Source: Lachnospiraceae bacterium Phil5 (GTDB taxonomy: Bacteria; Bacillota; Clostridia; TANB77; CAG-508). From it: a stretch of DNA of 63,089 bases. Positions 41,512-51,221 of the stretch are shown here, one piece after another (position 1 is the first letter of the stretch; each line of letters begins with the position of its first letter). The stretch lies in the NCBI GenBank assembly GCA_002633185.1, contig NWBM01000001.1, forward strand, positions 28,131-91,219. Direction: 5' to 3'. A program made the position numbers and the translations under genes. Under the pieces are notes generated by a model. The model saw only the letters and a program-made list of their open reading frames with translations, was not told the origin of the DNA and did no database searches.

Positions 41512-43525
41512 TCCAAAATATTCTTTTATCTTTTCAATCAACTCTTGTTTAACAACTTCCGTATCCTTGTCTTGAACCTGTGCACCTGCTAAAGTTATGT
41601 GACCTCCGCCTCCGTAGCTTTTCAAGGATTACTTGTACATTTATGTCTCCAAGAGAGCGTCCGCTTATGCAAGTCTTCTCTCCGTAGTTGCCGATAACAA
41701 ATGAAGCTGTTATATCGCTTATTGTTAATAATTCATCTGCAGCTTTTGCACATATAATATTTGCGTCTTTATCTACTTTGTCGTAAATAGAAATTGCAAT
41801 TGAACCTTCAACAATTTCTGCTTTTGAAACTATTTCTGAAATTATATTATATGTGTTTAAATCACTTTGAAACCATTTCTTTACTTTTATTATATCAACT
41901 CCACATTTACGTAGGTATGCTGCCGCTTCAAATGTTCTAACACCTGTTTTGAATGTGAAGTTTTTAGTATCCATCATAATTCCTGCATATAAACTTTCAG
42001 CTTCTACATTGGTAAGTTTTATATTTCTTTCTGAATACACTATCAATTCTGTTACAAGCTCTGCTGCTGATGATGCATACACTTCTTGGAATGTAAGAAC
42101 ACTATTTTCTATATAATCAGTGCTCATTCTGTGATGGTCAATTACAACCACTTTTCCTGCAATTCCAAGTAATTCTGGAACATCTGTATAACTTCTTTTA
42201 TGTGTGTCTACAACAACTAGTAATGTATTTGAATTTGTAAGTTCTAATGCCTCCTCTTTTCCAATAAATACTTGTTTATATTCGTCTTCTTTTTTCGCGT
42301 AATCTATAAAAGTATCTAATCCTATTCCAATTGTGCTACTAACAATATTTGCAGGTTTATCAAGTGCTTTTGCAATTCTGTATATTCCAAGAGCAGAACC
42401 TAAAGCATCAATATCACTATTTTGATGTCCCATTATTACAACATTATCTGCATCTTCCATTAATTCTTCTAACGCTGTAGCAACACTTCTAGCTTTTACT
42501 CTAGTACGTTTTTCTACCTCTTGTGTTCTACCACCAAAAAAAGTAAATTTGCCGTTTTTTCTTATTACAGCTTGATCTCCACCTCTTCCAAGTGCAATAT
42601 CTATAGCATTTTTAGCCATTTTGTATTTTTCATAATTAGATTCACCATCACATGAAACTGCAATACTTAATGTTGATGGAATTTTGCATGATGGATCAAT
42701 TTCTTTTATTGAATCTAATATATTGAATTTATCATCTTCCATCTGTTTTAAATACTTTTTCTCGCAAATCCATATAAATGTATCTCTTTCAGCTTTTACA
42801 ACTAACCCCTTAAACTCTGCAGCCCAATCATATAATTTCTTTTCAATTTTTGAGAATATTTGTATTTGCTCTGATGCTGGTGTACGTTGTATTATTTCCT
42901 CATAATTATCAATCATTGTTATACCAACGCAAATTTGTGATTCTTCATAGTCTTGTTTAAGATTATCAATTTCAGTTTCATCTATAAAATATAGTGTTGC
43001 AGTATATTCCTTCTTTTTATCTGATGTTTTTTCAGTAGATTTTGATTTAACATATTCACCAAAAATTTTATAATTTTTATTTTCAATATTTACTTTTTGC
43101 GTAATTTGATTATTCTTCTTGTTTCCATTATTTAAGATTTCAAGCTTTACATCTTTAATAATAAATCTTAATATTGCGTTCATATCTTTAACATCAGCAA
43201 ATTCTGTAATGAATTTCTTACTTTTCCAAATAATACTTCCATCAGTTTCAACTATAACTAGTGGAAACGGCGAATTTATTAATGTTCTCTTCGATACTTT
43301 ATCAACATTAAGAGTTAAGTCTTTTATATGTTCTGAAACCTCTTCAATTCTTTTTTGATTTATGAAATATGTATAGGCAATGATAAATGCATACACTAAA
43401 ACAGCTGGTATTATTAACACCGGCTTAAGCACGCATATTATAATTAATAGAATAGCAATTATAACTAAATATATTTTTGTTCTTGATACTAATTTATCAA
43501 AGAACTTGTTATTGCTTTTCCCCAT
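41500..43525 (-). CDS. gdpP: Cyclic-di-AMP phosphodiesterase GdpP, +1 frameshift at CGG
   Basis: Membrane protein hydrolysing c-di-AMP to pApA. Two N-terminal helices (IYLVIIAILLIIICVLKPVL; IIPAVLVYAFIIAYTYF), a PAS-like region (about 75-180), a degenerate GGDEF-like domain (about 185-320), then DHH (VIMGHQNSDIDALGSALGI, VVIDHHR) and DHHA1. The plain ORF ends in a nonsensical basic tail with four arginines in a row. Skipping C at 41614 turns this into LGGGGHITLAGAQVQDKD, the invariant GGGGH substrate-binding motif, and continues to a TAA at 41500 inside a terminator, for 674 aa, the normal length. The AGGAG start is good. It usually sits next to rplI-dnaB. Confidence 0.92.
41612..41614 (-). 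other. +1 frameshift site CGG-A in gdpP
   Basis: Coding context AAG CTA CGG AGG CGG AGG. Skipping C gives CTA GGA GGC GGA GGT CAC (Leu-Gly-Gly-Gly-Gly-His). Confidence 0.88.
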
Positions 43526-43579
43526 AAAATACTCCTTTTTTTGCTTTCATATGTTGCTTTTATATTAATTCTTATTGCA

Positions 43580-43801
43580 TTATATCTCTTTATCGCTTAA
43601 TATTTCTTTTAATTTTGATAGCTCAATTTTAGAAAGTGTAATTCCTTTTCCCATTTTTTCATGATTTTCTGACCATGATCTTAAATCATATTTTGGATCT
43701 CTTCCATCCCAGCTAACTAAGTTTAATTCTGTTTTCCAACCTTTAGCAGTTTCAGATAATACTCCAATATGTTCAACTATTTCAAATTTAATTTCGTTCA
43801 T
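43580..43801 (-). CDS. YdbC/PC4-family ssDNA-binding protein
   Basis: 73 aa with a strong GGGGGG-type ribosome site. FEIVEHIGVLSETAKGWKTE, LNLVSWDGRDPKYDLRSWSE and MGKGITLS match the YdbC group of PC4-like proteins, which bind single-stranded DNA as dimers and are common in Firmicutes. Its cellular role is not well defined. It lies just upstream of gdpP. Confidence 0.85.
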   Translation of the reverse strand: MNEIKFEIVEHIGVLSETAKGWKTELNLVSWDGRDPKYDLRSWSENHEKMGKGITLSKIELSKLKEILSDKEI

Positions 43802-43902
43802 AATTTACATCCCCCCGAACTCATTATAATTTCGAATAAATAATATCATAAAATGCGGAATTTATCAATATTTTGATGTTATATTTTGTTATTTTCTTTA
43901 TA

Positions 43903-44831
43903 TTATTTTTTTCTTAGCTTTGCTATAAAAAAGCCTTCATAATATTCGTTTGGACAAACACATAACGTTCCTTCTATTTGTGTGGGTAATATTTCAAGGT
44001 GTTCATCTCCGTTCAAATTTTATAGGTATTATCTCCATTTTTCCATCTTTTATTATGTTTTCTACAATTTTTTCATTTTCTTTGTTTAAAATAGAACATG
44101 TTGAATATACCATTTCATGGCCTGGTTTTAATAAGTTGACGGCTTTTTTCAATAGTGTTAATTGTGTTTTGGCTGATTTTTCTACTAATTGCGGTGTAAA
44201 ATATTTAAATACATTTTTGTCATCTAAGTTCAAAGTTCCGCTTCCACTACATGGCGCATCTAGTAGAATTCTGTCAAATGAGAAGAAATCATCAATTTGT
44301 CTTGAATCTTTTTGCATTAAAAATGTTGAAGTTGCTCCTTGTTTTTGCAAGTTGTATTTTAATCTTTCAGCTCGAATATTATTCATTTCACATGCAGTTA
44401 TATGTGCTGTGTTGTTTGTTAACGCCGCAATTTGGGTTGTTTTTCCACCGTGGAGCTGCACACATATCTAATATATCTTCTTCTAGCTGTGGCTTTAGAA
44501 TAATTGGAGGCAACATTGAAGATAAGCTTTGTAAATATATTTCGCCATTTTTGTAAATTTCAAGTGTTTGAAGTATTTCTTCTGTGGCATTTTCAATTAT
44601 TAAAGCTTCCTTACTCCATGGCACAGCACTAAACTGTATGTTGTTTTCTGTAAGAACCGCTTTTACTTTTTCAGCAGTGGTTTTTAATGTATTTACTCTT
44701 AGAGTAACTTTTCTTTTTTTTAAATAACCCTCAATAATCTTTGAAATTAATTCTGCAGAATATTGCTGCTGTAATAGTTCATTGAAAAATGAAGGTAGAT
44801 TTGTTTCTATTTTATTATCAATATTATTCAT
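43903..44831 (-). CDS. NOL1/NOP2/sun-family 16S rRNA m5C methyltransferase (RsmB/RsmF type), two +1 frameshifts at CGG
   Basis: SAM-dependent rRNA cytosine-5 methyltransferase. Three frame segments join by skipping C at 44450 and at 44011, giving 308 aa. The first join restores DMCAAPGGKTTQIAAL, the SAM-binding motif I. The middle segment has LLDAPCSGSGTL and MVYSTCSIL, holding the two catalytic cysteines. The second join turns a premature GAA CGG AGA TGA into EGDEHLEILPTQIEGTLCVC followed by PNEYYEGFFIAKLRKK and TAA at 43903, the expected family C-terminus with its FFIAKLRK motif. Any single ORF here would be inactive. Start ATG 44831 with AGGAA upstream. Confidence 0.92.
44009..44011 (-). 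other. Second +1 frameshift site CGG-A in the rRNA methyltransferase gene
   Basis: Coding context TTT GAA CGG AGA TGA. Skipping C gives GAA GGA GAT GAA CAC and opens 35 more codons that encode the family's C-terminal motif. Confidence 0.85.
44448..44450 (-). other. First +1 frameshift site CGG-T in the rRNA methyltransferase gene
   Basis: Coding context GCT CCA CGG TGG AAA. Skipping C gives CCA GGT GGA AAA ACA (Pro-Gly-Gly-Lys-Thr), the invariant motif I. Confidence 0.88.
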
Positions 44832-44896
44832 TTTTTTATTCCTTTTTACTTAGAATTTGTAGGTATATCGTACCATAAAACGGGCTATATTTCAAG

Positions 44897-45072
44897 TAGA
44901 TTTTTGGGGAGAGTTTTTGGGACACCTCCAAAAAACATCTTCAATTAAAAAAAGTAACACACTTGGGGACGGGGACAAAATCGGACATTTTGTCCTGTTT
45001 TGTCCCCGTCCCCGGATGTGTCACCTTTTAAATTTTTTCAAGATGTTTTTTGGAGGTGTCCCAAAAATTTCC
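44897..45072. repeat. Composite inverted-repeat element D (GGGGACGGGG core)
   Basis: Left arm AGAGTTTTTGGGACACCTCC with AAAAAACATCTT (44909-44940). Core at 44955-45026 with GGGGACGGGGACAAAA and TTTTGTCCCCGTCCCC arms around CGGACATTTTGTCC. Right arm AAGATGTTTTTTGGAGGTGT with CCCAAAAA (about 45039-45067). Same architecture as element C. It fills the gap between the methyltransferase gene and the 3' end of the 1527-aa surface protein gene. Confidence 0.85.
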
Positions 45073-45083
45073 CAAATAATTCA

Positions 45084-48000
45084 TTAAAATTCTCTATCTA
45101 ATACATTCTTCTTAATTAACACTACACCTACTGCAACCATTGCAAGTACTCCTGTAGCAATTAAAACATATTGCATTATAACTCCGCTACCTGTTCTAAC
45201 GTTTAGACGTACTTCGTCTCCGTCTTCGTCGTCTTCTACTGGTTTTCCTGTGAAGTTGTCTGGTGTTGAGTCTATATCTGGTGTTCCATATGCGTTGAAG
45301 TCTTCGCTTATTTCTGCGTAGTTTGTTTTAACTCCTAAGTTGTTTGAACCATTAATCCATGTTAAAACAAGTGTTACTTCTGCTGTTTCTTTTTCATTTA
45401 ATAAAGTACCTTTTAAATAATCTGTTGTTACTGTTCCGTCTTTTTGTAATTTCCATCCGAATTCTTTGTTGTCTTCTTCAACAAATTTTAATCCTGCTGG
45501 AATGTGATCTTTTAACTCTGTAGCATAACCAGGTATAGGGCTCTGATTTTCTACTTTAATTGTCCATTTGAACTTAACAACTGTTTTATCTAATTTATCT
45601 TTTGCTATTGTAACGTTAACTAATTTGTCTTTATCATCTTGTGTATGTCCACTCTTATATTCTTTTGTTTTTCCATCTTCTGTAACTATTGTTGAACTTA
45701 CCCATTTATATAAAGCTAAGTCAAACCAATTTACCTTAATATGCTCAACATCTTGGTCATCTTCATCATCGTTCCATTCATTTGGTGTTGAATCACGATC
45801 TTCTATTGGTGTTCCATCTTTATATTGATGTTCACTAATTTGTGCATAGTTTGTTATTATTGTTTCTGTATCTTTAGTAGCTTTAACTTTAAATTCTACC
45901 TTGATGTCTTTATAGAATAATCTGCTTCCATTGAAAGCTTTAATCAAATTGTCTTCACCATTTGCTTTTGATAGATAATCTGTTGATATTAATACAGCTT
46001 CTTCAGCTTTATCTGTTTCAACATAGTATTTATCAGCATATTTTAATACTGTTTTGTTAGCTAATTCATCTGATGCTTTTTCTTCTTCAGACATTTCTTT
46101 ATACATTACCCATTTATACTCAGCATTTAAGTTTGATGGTTTTCCATCTTCATCATATTCTGGAGCAACCATTGTAACTCCTTCTGGAACATCGTCTATA
46201 ATTCTGCTTGCGAATCCGTCTAATTCACCTTCATTATAAACTCTTATAGTATATTCAACTATATCTGTTGGGTTTACAAGTACTGGTTCTTTAGTATGTG
46301 TATATGTAGCTGTTTTTTCTCCGTTTTTTTCTGGATCTCCATTAATTAATGTTTTTCCATCTACTTTTGGAACTCTTGAAGATTCACCTTCAAGTTTATC
46401 ACCATTTACTGCTGTTATAAATTTACGTAAAGCTAAGTCGAATTCTTTTGGTGGGTTAGGCACTATAATTGTAATAACTGAACCTTTTATATCTAATTTT
46501 ACATCTTCACCTGTAACTTTTGTGTTTTCAGCATCTAATACATATTTTCCATTAACTAATTTCTTAGCAACTTCTAATTTAATTTCACCATCATATAATT
46601 TATATTGATCTGGAATTTGTGTTTCTTTTATTATGTATGTATCTTTTCCTTCTTCACTGATTGTTACTTTATTTAGTAAGCTTGTTATACCTGTTTCGTC
46701 TGTTGCAGCTGATTCTGTTGTTTGGCTATTTGCTTTATCTAATTTGATGCTGAATTTTGCACCTTCTATTGTTTCTGTTTCATCTTCTGAATTTACTTTT
46801 TTGATTTTTATTGAGTATTCACCTGGAGTATTTGCTTTTACAACAACTGTTTCGAAGTCGTCGTCGTCTTGTTCACCTGGAACTGTATATTCTGGTGTTC
46901 CAGGGTTGTAATCATTGTTATACCAATTGCTATACCAATTATCTAAATCTAATGAACTTTCAATTGTATTTTGCTCTGAATCTCTATCTATACCTTCTTC
47001 ATCAGTCTCAATAAATTCACTGTTTTCACTAGGATATCTATCTTCCGTATTATAATATCCATACTTTGTTATTTCTGCTCTGTTAGTTAAAAATTTTCCA
47101 GTTGTTGCATCCTCAGATACTTTACATACTATTTCAATTATTCTATATGAAGGAGGTGTATCAAAATCATGAGCTAGTGTATGTGTGTATTTTGATAATG
47201 TCCAATCTAATGGAAGGTCAGCTAAATAATTCGTTTTTACAGTTGTTGTTCCATCACTATTTTTTGTAGCAACCCATCCATATTTTTCATTAGTTGCATT
47301 ACCTTCAATAAATTCTAATTCTTTTGGAAGATAATCTGTTATTTCTTTAGCATATGAAAGAACAGTTCCCTCATTATAAATTGCAATCTTATATGTTACA
47401 GTAGAACCTGGACAAACATCTACGGCTAATTTTGGGTTGTCATATAATAATGTTCCTTCTCCTAAAAGAGTTTGTGCTAAACTTACATCTGGTTGATCAA
47501 AACTTCCTTCGTTATCATTTGAAGTAGTGTTTTGACTTGGTTCTCTTGATTCCTCACCTTTAAGTTCATTATCATCTACTTTTGAAATCCATTTACGAAG
47601 AGCTAAGTCCATTATAATCATTTCTTTTGTTAAAATTAAACGTTCAATATCATCATCATCTTCATATGAAAATAAACTTTTATCTACGTAACTTATATTA
47701 CTAAATTTTTTCTGTTGTTTTGCATTTTCAATAATCTCTTCAATTTTACTAATTAGATTTGATGTATTATTTACATTTGCATCTGTTAAAACAGAATTTT
47801 GAATTGAATCTATATCAATTTCTTTTCTATCAACAGATACAAATTCTTTTATTCCATCAGCATTTATATCTGCATAATATCCATATCTTGAAATCTCTGC
47901 TCTGTTGTCAATTTTTGTACCCATTTCTTTTGTCCCTGCATTAACACGTAGTTCAACACTAACACTCTTACTTGCACTTTTTAGGTCTTTTCCATTGTAT

Positions 48001-49667
48001 TTACTTAAAACATTAGCACTGTTTTCATTATTATTTGAAGATAAATAGTTGGTTCTTATTATTTTAGGATTTTCTGGATCTGGTTCCCAACCATAAGTTG
48101 CATTAACTGTAGATTCACTTGCAGAAACTAATTCTAGTTCTTCTGGAAGATAATCTGTAATCTCTTCTGCGAAACCATCAATTGAACCTTCGTTATAAAC
48201 TGTTATTTTATATTCAACTATACATCCATCTTCAACAATAACAGGTGATTTATCCATTCTGTATGCTGCTGTTGTTATATTACCTTTTCCTAAATTTCTA
48301 GAATCTACTTCTAATAAGCGGCCATAATCATAATCTAAACCATCATAAGATTCTCCTGAACTCTTTTTTACTTTTGTAACTTGCTTTGTTAAAGCAAGGT
48401 CAAATTTATTAGCAACAACACTTGTAGAAGCATGTACCTCATATTCCTCATGCTCTTTATGAAGATCTATTAAATATTGACGTGCATCATTATAATTTAT
48501 TGCGCCTTTTGCATTGTTTGGAATTAACAAAGACGCTCTTAGTACATCCCCAAGGTCTACATTTAATGTTACCTTAACAACAGCATTTTCAGTATTTAAT
48601 CCTTCTGCTCTTACTCTAAATGATGTTACTTCATTTGATGATAATTGATTTTCTATGTCGCTTATTTCATTTCCATCTACTGTTAAAATATCAAAATTAT
48701 TAACATCTGTTCCATTTACATTAACTTTAACTTCAGTAATTCTAGCTTTATTTGGATATGGGTTTGTTACTTTGAAAGCTCCTGAAATATTGTTACTTGC
48801 ATCTCCAGCATCTGTTGGTTTTTCTATTTCTATTTTTTCTTTTCCATACTCATCATATTTTAGGTCAGCATTTTTAGATGCTTCCATATTTGTAAATTTA
48901 TCTACTATTTTAGCAACATAATCACTTTCTTTTTGGCTGAATTTATCACTTGATTTAGCACTGTGATACATATTTTTTAAGTTATCCAATTTATCTAAAT
49001 TTGGAGTTCTTTCAAATGTTTGATTAACATATAGCATTAATAATTCGTTTTGCAACACTTTAATTAATTGCTCATTTTTATTTGCTTCTAAAGTAAAATC
49101 TACTCCATCTTTTTTTCCATTTGAATATCTATTTATTGTATTTATTACCGTTTCGTTTTGGCCATAAGGTAACTCTGTAGCACCAATAAACTCATTATAT
49201 TCAGCTAATCTTGCTGCCTTATCTTCCGCTGTATCATTCTCTGAAAACAAATAGAAATTTTCAATTTCCCATAAAAGATGGTTGTATTTTTCTTCTGCAG
49301 TTCCATGTGTATCATTTTTAAACAAATCATTAAATGTTTTCTTATCTAATTCTTCTAATTTGTATAAATCAATAACTGAATAACTTGTATCATGTTTTTT
49401 TCCAGTTCTAATACATGTAAGGTTCTCAAACTCTTTCTGTGTATCATAAAATAACCATTTTGAAATTATTTGATCATTTACTTTATCTCCTTCATTCATT
49501 TTGTAAAAAACACCTGAAGAATAAGATTTAATTCTTTTGCCCCAGTTTTCTACAACTGGTACATCATCATCTGCATGGCTAATATTTCCATATAAACCAG
49601 CATAAGATAATAACATTATTATCACTAAAAATGATGCACTGATTTTCTTAAATAATTCTTTTCTCAT
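45084..49667 (-). CDS. Large DUF11/Cna-B surface protein (1527 aa)
   Basis: Exported cell-surface protein. Signal peptide LFKKISASFLVIIMLLSYAG followed by HADD. The N-terminal 400 residues are helical and unassigned. Then come DUF11-like repeats, each opening FDLALTKQVT, MDLALRKWIS, FDLALRKFIT or FDLALYKWVS and containing YNEGSIDGFAEEITDYLPEE-type segments and EISRYGYY or DSTPN motifs. A SpaA-like domain (YSIKIKKVNSEDETETIEGA) sits in the middle. The C-terminus is VRLNVRTG, a membrane helix (MQYVLIATGVLAMVAVGVVLI) and KKNVLDREF. No LPXTG. AGGAG site; promoter at 49700-49728. No in-frame CGG in 1527 codons. Confidence 0.88.
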   Translation of the reverse strand: MRKELFKKISASFLVIIMLLSYAGLYGNISHADDDVPVVENWGKRIKSYSSGVFYKMNEGDKVNDQIISKWLFYDTQKEFENLTCIRTGKKHDTSYSVIDLYKLEELDKKTFNDLFKNDTHGTAEEKYNHLLWEIENFYLFSENDTAEDKAARLAEYNEFIGATELPYGQNETVINTINRYSNGKKDGVDFTLEANKNEQLIKVLQNELLMLYVNQTFERTPNLDKLDNLKNMYHSAKSSDKFSQKESDYVAKIVDKFTNMEASKNADLKYDEYGKEKIEIEKPTDAGDASNNISGAFKVTNPYPNKARITEVKVNVNGTDVNNFDILTVDGNEISDIENQLSSNEVTSFRVRAEGLNTENAVVKVTLNVDLGDVLRASLLIPNNAKGAINYNDARQYLIDLHKEHEEYEVHASTSVVANKFDLALTKQVTKVKKSSGESYDGLDYDYGRLLEVDSRNLGKGNITTAAYRMDKSPVIVEDGCIVEYKITVYNEGSIDGFAEEITDYLPEELELVSASESTVNATYGWEPDPENPKIIRTNYLSSNNNENSANVLSKYNGKDLKSASKSVSVELRVNAGTKEMGTKIDNRAEISRYGYYADINADGIKEFVSVDRKEIDIDSIQNSVLTDANVNNTSNLISKIEEIIENAKQQKKFSNISYVDKSLFSYEDDDDIERLILTKEMIIMDLALRKWISKVDDNELKGEESREPSQNTTSNDNEGSFDQPDVSLAQTLLGEGTLLYDNPKLAVDVCPGSTVTYKIAIYNEGTVLSYAKEITDYLPKELEFIEGNATNEKYGWVATKNSDGTTTVKTNYLADLPLDWTLSKYTHTLAHDFDTPPSYRIIEIVCKVSEDATTGKFLTNRAEITKYGYYNTEDRYPSENSEFIETDEEGIDRDSEQNTIESSLDLDNWYSNWYNNDYNPGTPEYTVPGEQDDDDFETVVVKANTPGEYSIKIKKVNSEDETETIEGAKFSIKLDKANSQTTESAATDETGITSLLNKVTISEEGKDTYIIKETQIPDQYKLYDGEIKLEVAKKLVNGKYVLDAENTKVTGEDVKLDIKGSVITIIVPNPPKEFDLALRKFITAVNGDKLEGESSRVPKVDGKTLINGDPEKNGEKTATYTHTKEPVLVNPTDIVEYTIRVYNEGELDGFASRIIDDVPEGVTMVAPEYDEDGKPSNLNAEYKWVMYKEMSEEEKASDELANKTVLKYADKYYVETDKAEEAVLISTDYLSKANGEDNLIKAFNGSRLFYKDIKVEFKVKATKDTETIITNYAQISEHQYKDGTPIEDRDSTPNEWNDDEDDQDVEHIKVNWFDLALYKWVSSTIVTEDGKTKEYKSGHTQDDKDKLVNVTIAKDKLDKTVVKFKWTIKVENQSPIPGYATELKDHIPAGLKFVEEDNKEFGWKLQKDGTVTTDYLKGTLLNEKETAEVTLVLTWINGSNNLGVKTNYAEISEDFNAYGTPDIDSTPDNFTGKPVEDDEDGDEVRLNVRTGSGVIMQYVLIATGVLAMVAVGVVLIKKNVLDREF

Positions 49668-49699
49668 CTTTTCCCTCTCCTTTTTAATATACTACCCTC

Positions 49700-49728
49700 A
49701 TTTTAGCCCCATAAAAAATATAAATCAA
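49700..49728 (-). promoter_or_regulatory. Promoter of the 1527-aa surface protein gene
   Basis: Minus strand: TTGATT (49728-49723), 17-nt spacer, TAAAAT (49705-49700), 33 nt before the ATG. Confidence 0.6.
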
Positions 49729-49888
49729 TACCCTACTTTACAGTAAAATATTACTAACTTTACGGCATTACACAAATCCGGTTTTCTTTACATTTATATT
49801 ACATTTTTCGTCATTTTAATAAATAAAAACTATCAAAATTTTCAAAATAGCTCTTCCCCTAAGCAAAAATAGGATATTTTTTTGGATA

Positions 49889-49916
49889 TTTTTTGGGACA
49901 CCTCCAAAAAAATCTA
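49889..49916. repeat. GGGACACCTCC solo repeat copy
   Basis: TATTTTTTGGGACACCTCC followed by AAAAAAATCT, between prfA and the surface protein gene. The rest of the 326-nt gap (49668-49993) is AT-rich, with the promoter and prfA terminator listed separately. Confidence 0.75.
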
Positions 49917-49927
49917 AAAATAAAAAT

Positions 49928-49985
49928 AGAACGGCTCTTTTATGAAGTGAACTTTTTGAGGTTCATTTCATTATCAAACCGTTCT
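49928..49985 (-). terminator. Terminator of prfA
   Basis: Outer arms AGAACGG / CCGTTCT with an inner stem GAAGTGAAC / GTTCATTTC, followed on the minus strand by ATTTTTATTTTTA. Confidence 0.7.
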
Positions 49986-49993
49986 TTTTATAA

Positions 49994-51049
49994 TTATTCA
50001 GTTCTTAATCTCTCTGCTCTATCTGCAGCAATTAAATTATTTATCATTTCATCTAAATTTCCATTTAGGAAATCTTCCATTTGATAAATACTCATTCCAA
50101 TTCTATGGTCTGTTATACGACCTTGTGGATAGTTGTAAGTTCTAATTTTTTCACTTCTATCTCCAGAGCCTACTTGTGTTTTACGTGCATTTGCAAGTTC
50201 TGAATCTTGTTTTTCTTTTTCAATTTCATATAGTCTTGAACGTAATAGTCGCATTGCGTATTCTCTGTTTTGAACTTGACTTCTTTCTGTTTGACATTCT
50301 GCAACAATTCCTGTTGGAATGTGTGTTAGTCTTACAGCTGATGAAGTTTTGTTTACGTGTTGTCCCCCCGCACCTGATGCTCTGAACACATCCATTTTTA
50401 TATCTGCTGGATTTATTTCAATTTCAACGTCTTCTACAACTGGTAATACTGCAACTGTTGCTGCTGATGTGTGGATTCTTCCACTGCTTTCTGTATCTGG
50501 AACTCTTTGAACTCTGTGTGTTCCACTTTCAAATTTCATTCTGCTATATGCACCTTTTCCTGTAATCATAAATGAAATTTCCTTGTATCCACCAAGACCA
50601 GTTTCATTTTCATTTAAAACCTCTAATTTCCAGTGTTTTCTTTCAGCATACATATTGTACATTCTAAATAGTGTTCCTGCAAATAATGCAGCTTCATCTC
50701 CACCAGTTCCAGCTCTAATTTCACAAATAACGTTTTTGTCATCATCTGGATCTTTTGGAATTAAAAGAATTTTAAGCTCTTCTTCTAATTTAGGTAACAA
50801 TTCCTTTTTCTCCAACATCTCCATTTCAGCAAGCTCTTTCATCTCTGGATCATTCATCATTTCCTTAGCTTCTTCATACTCTTTTTCAGTTTTCTTATAC
50901 TCCCTATATTTTAGAACAATTGGCTCCATTTCAGCATGTTCTTTCATATAATTCTTCCATTCTGATTGCATAGCAATAACATCTGGATCACTTATTTTTT
51001 CAGTTAGCTCATTATATCTCTTTTCAACATCTTCTAATTTTTGAAACAT
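49994..51049 (-). CDS. prfA: Peptide chain release factor 1
   Basis: Terminates translation at UAA and UAG. 351 aa. Visible motifs: [18 protein letters not shown], the stop-codon recognition region, catalytic [20 protein letters not shown] (GGQ around residue 225), and [18 protein letters not shown] segment. GGGAG site before the ATG. In frame throughout, with no in-frame CGG. prfB-type +1 autoregulatory frameshifting is not expected or seen here. Confidence 0.97.
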   Translation of the reverse strand: MFQKLEDVEKRYNELTEKISDPDVIAMQSEWKNYMKEHAEMEPIVLKYREYKKTEKEYEEAKEMMNDPEMKELAEMEMLEKKELLPKLEEELKILLIPKDPDDDKNVICEIRAGTGGDEAALFAGTLFRMYNMYAERKHWKLEVLNENETGLGGYKEISFMITGKGAYSRMKFESGTHRVQRVPDTESSGRIHTSAATVAVLPVVEDVEIEINPADIKMDVFRASGAGGQHVNKTSSAVRLTHIPTGIVAECQTERSQVQNREYAMRLLRSRLYEIEKEKQDSELANARKTQVGSGDRSEKIRTYNYPQGRITDHRIGMSIYQMEDFLNGNLDEMINNLIAADRAERLRTE

Positions 51050-51129
51050 AATATAAATCTCCCTTTTTTCTTATTTAATCAAACTTTTGGTATTATACCA
51101 TATTTTTGGAATTTAATCAATATTTTTAG

Positions 51130-51160
51130 TAGAGTTTTTGGGACACCTCCAAAAAATCTA
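51130..51160. repeat. GGGACACCTCC solo repeat copy
   Basis: TAGTAGAGTTTTTGGGACACC then TCCAAAAAATCT, between yabE-like and prfA. Confidence 0.75.
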
Positions 51161-51165
51161 TTAAA

Positions 51166-51200
51166 AGAGCGCTCCCGCTATTGCGGGAACGCTCTTTTTT
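51166..51200. terminator. Strong bidirectional terminator
   Basis: AGAGCGCTCCCGC / GCGGGAACGCTCT arms (51166-51178, 51183-51195), one mismatch, with T/A tracts on both sides. Downstream of the yabE-like gene. Confidence 0.85.
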
Positions 51201-51221
51201 GTTTTATTTTAATCTTATCAA

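Noticed and set aside
41606..41608. A second CGG in the unshifted gdpP frame
   Set aside because: It follows the first CGG and is only in frame if no shift has happened; in the restored frame it is part of GGC GGA.
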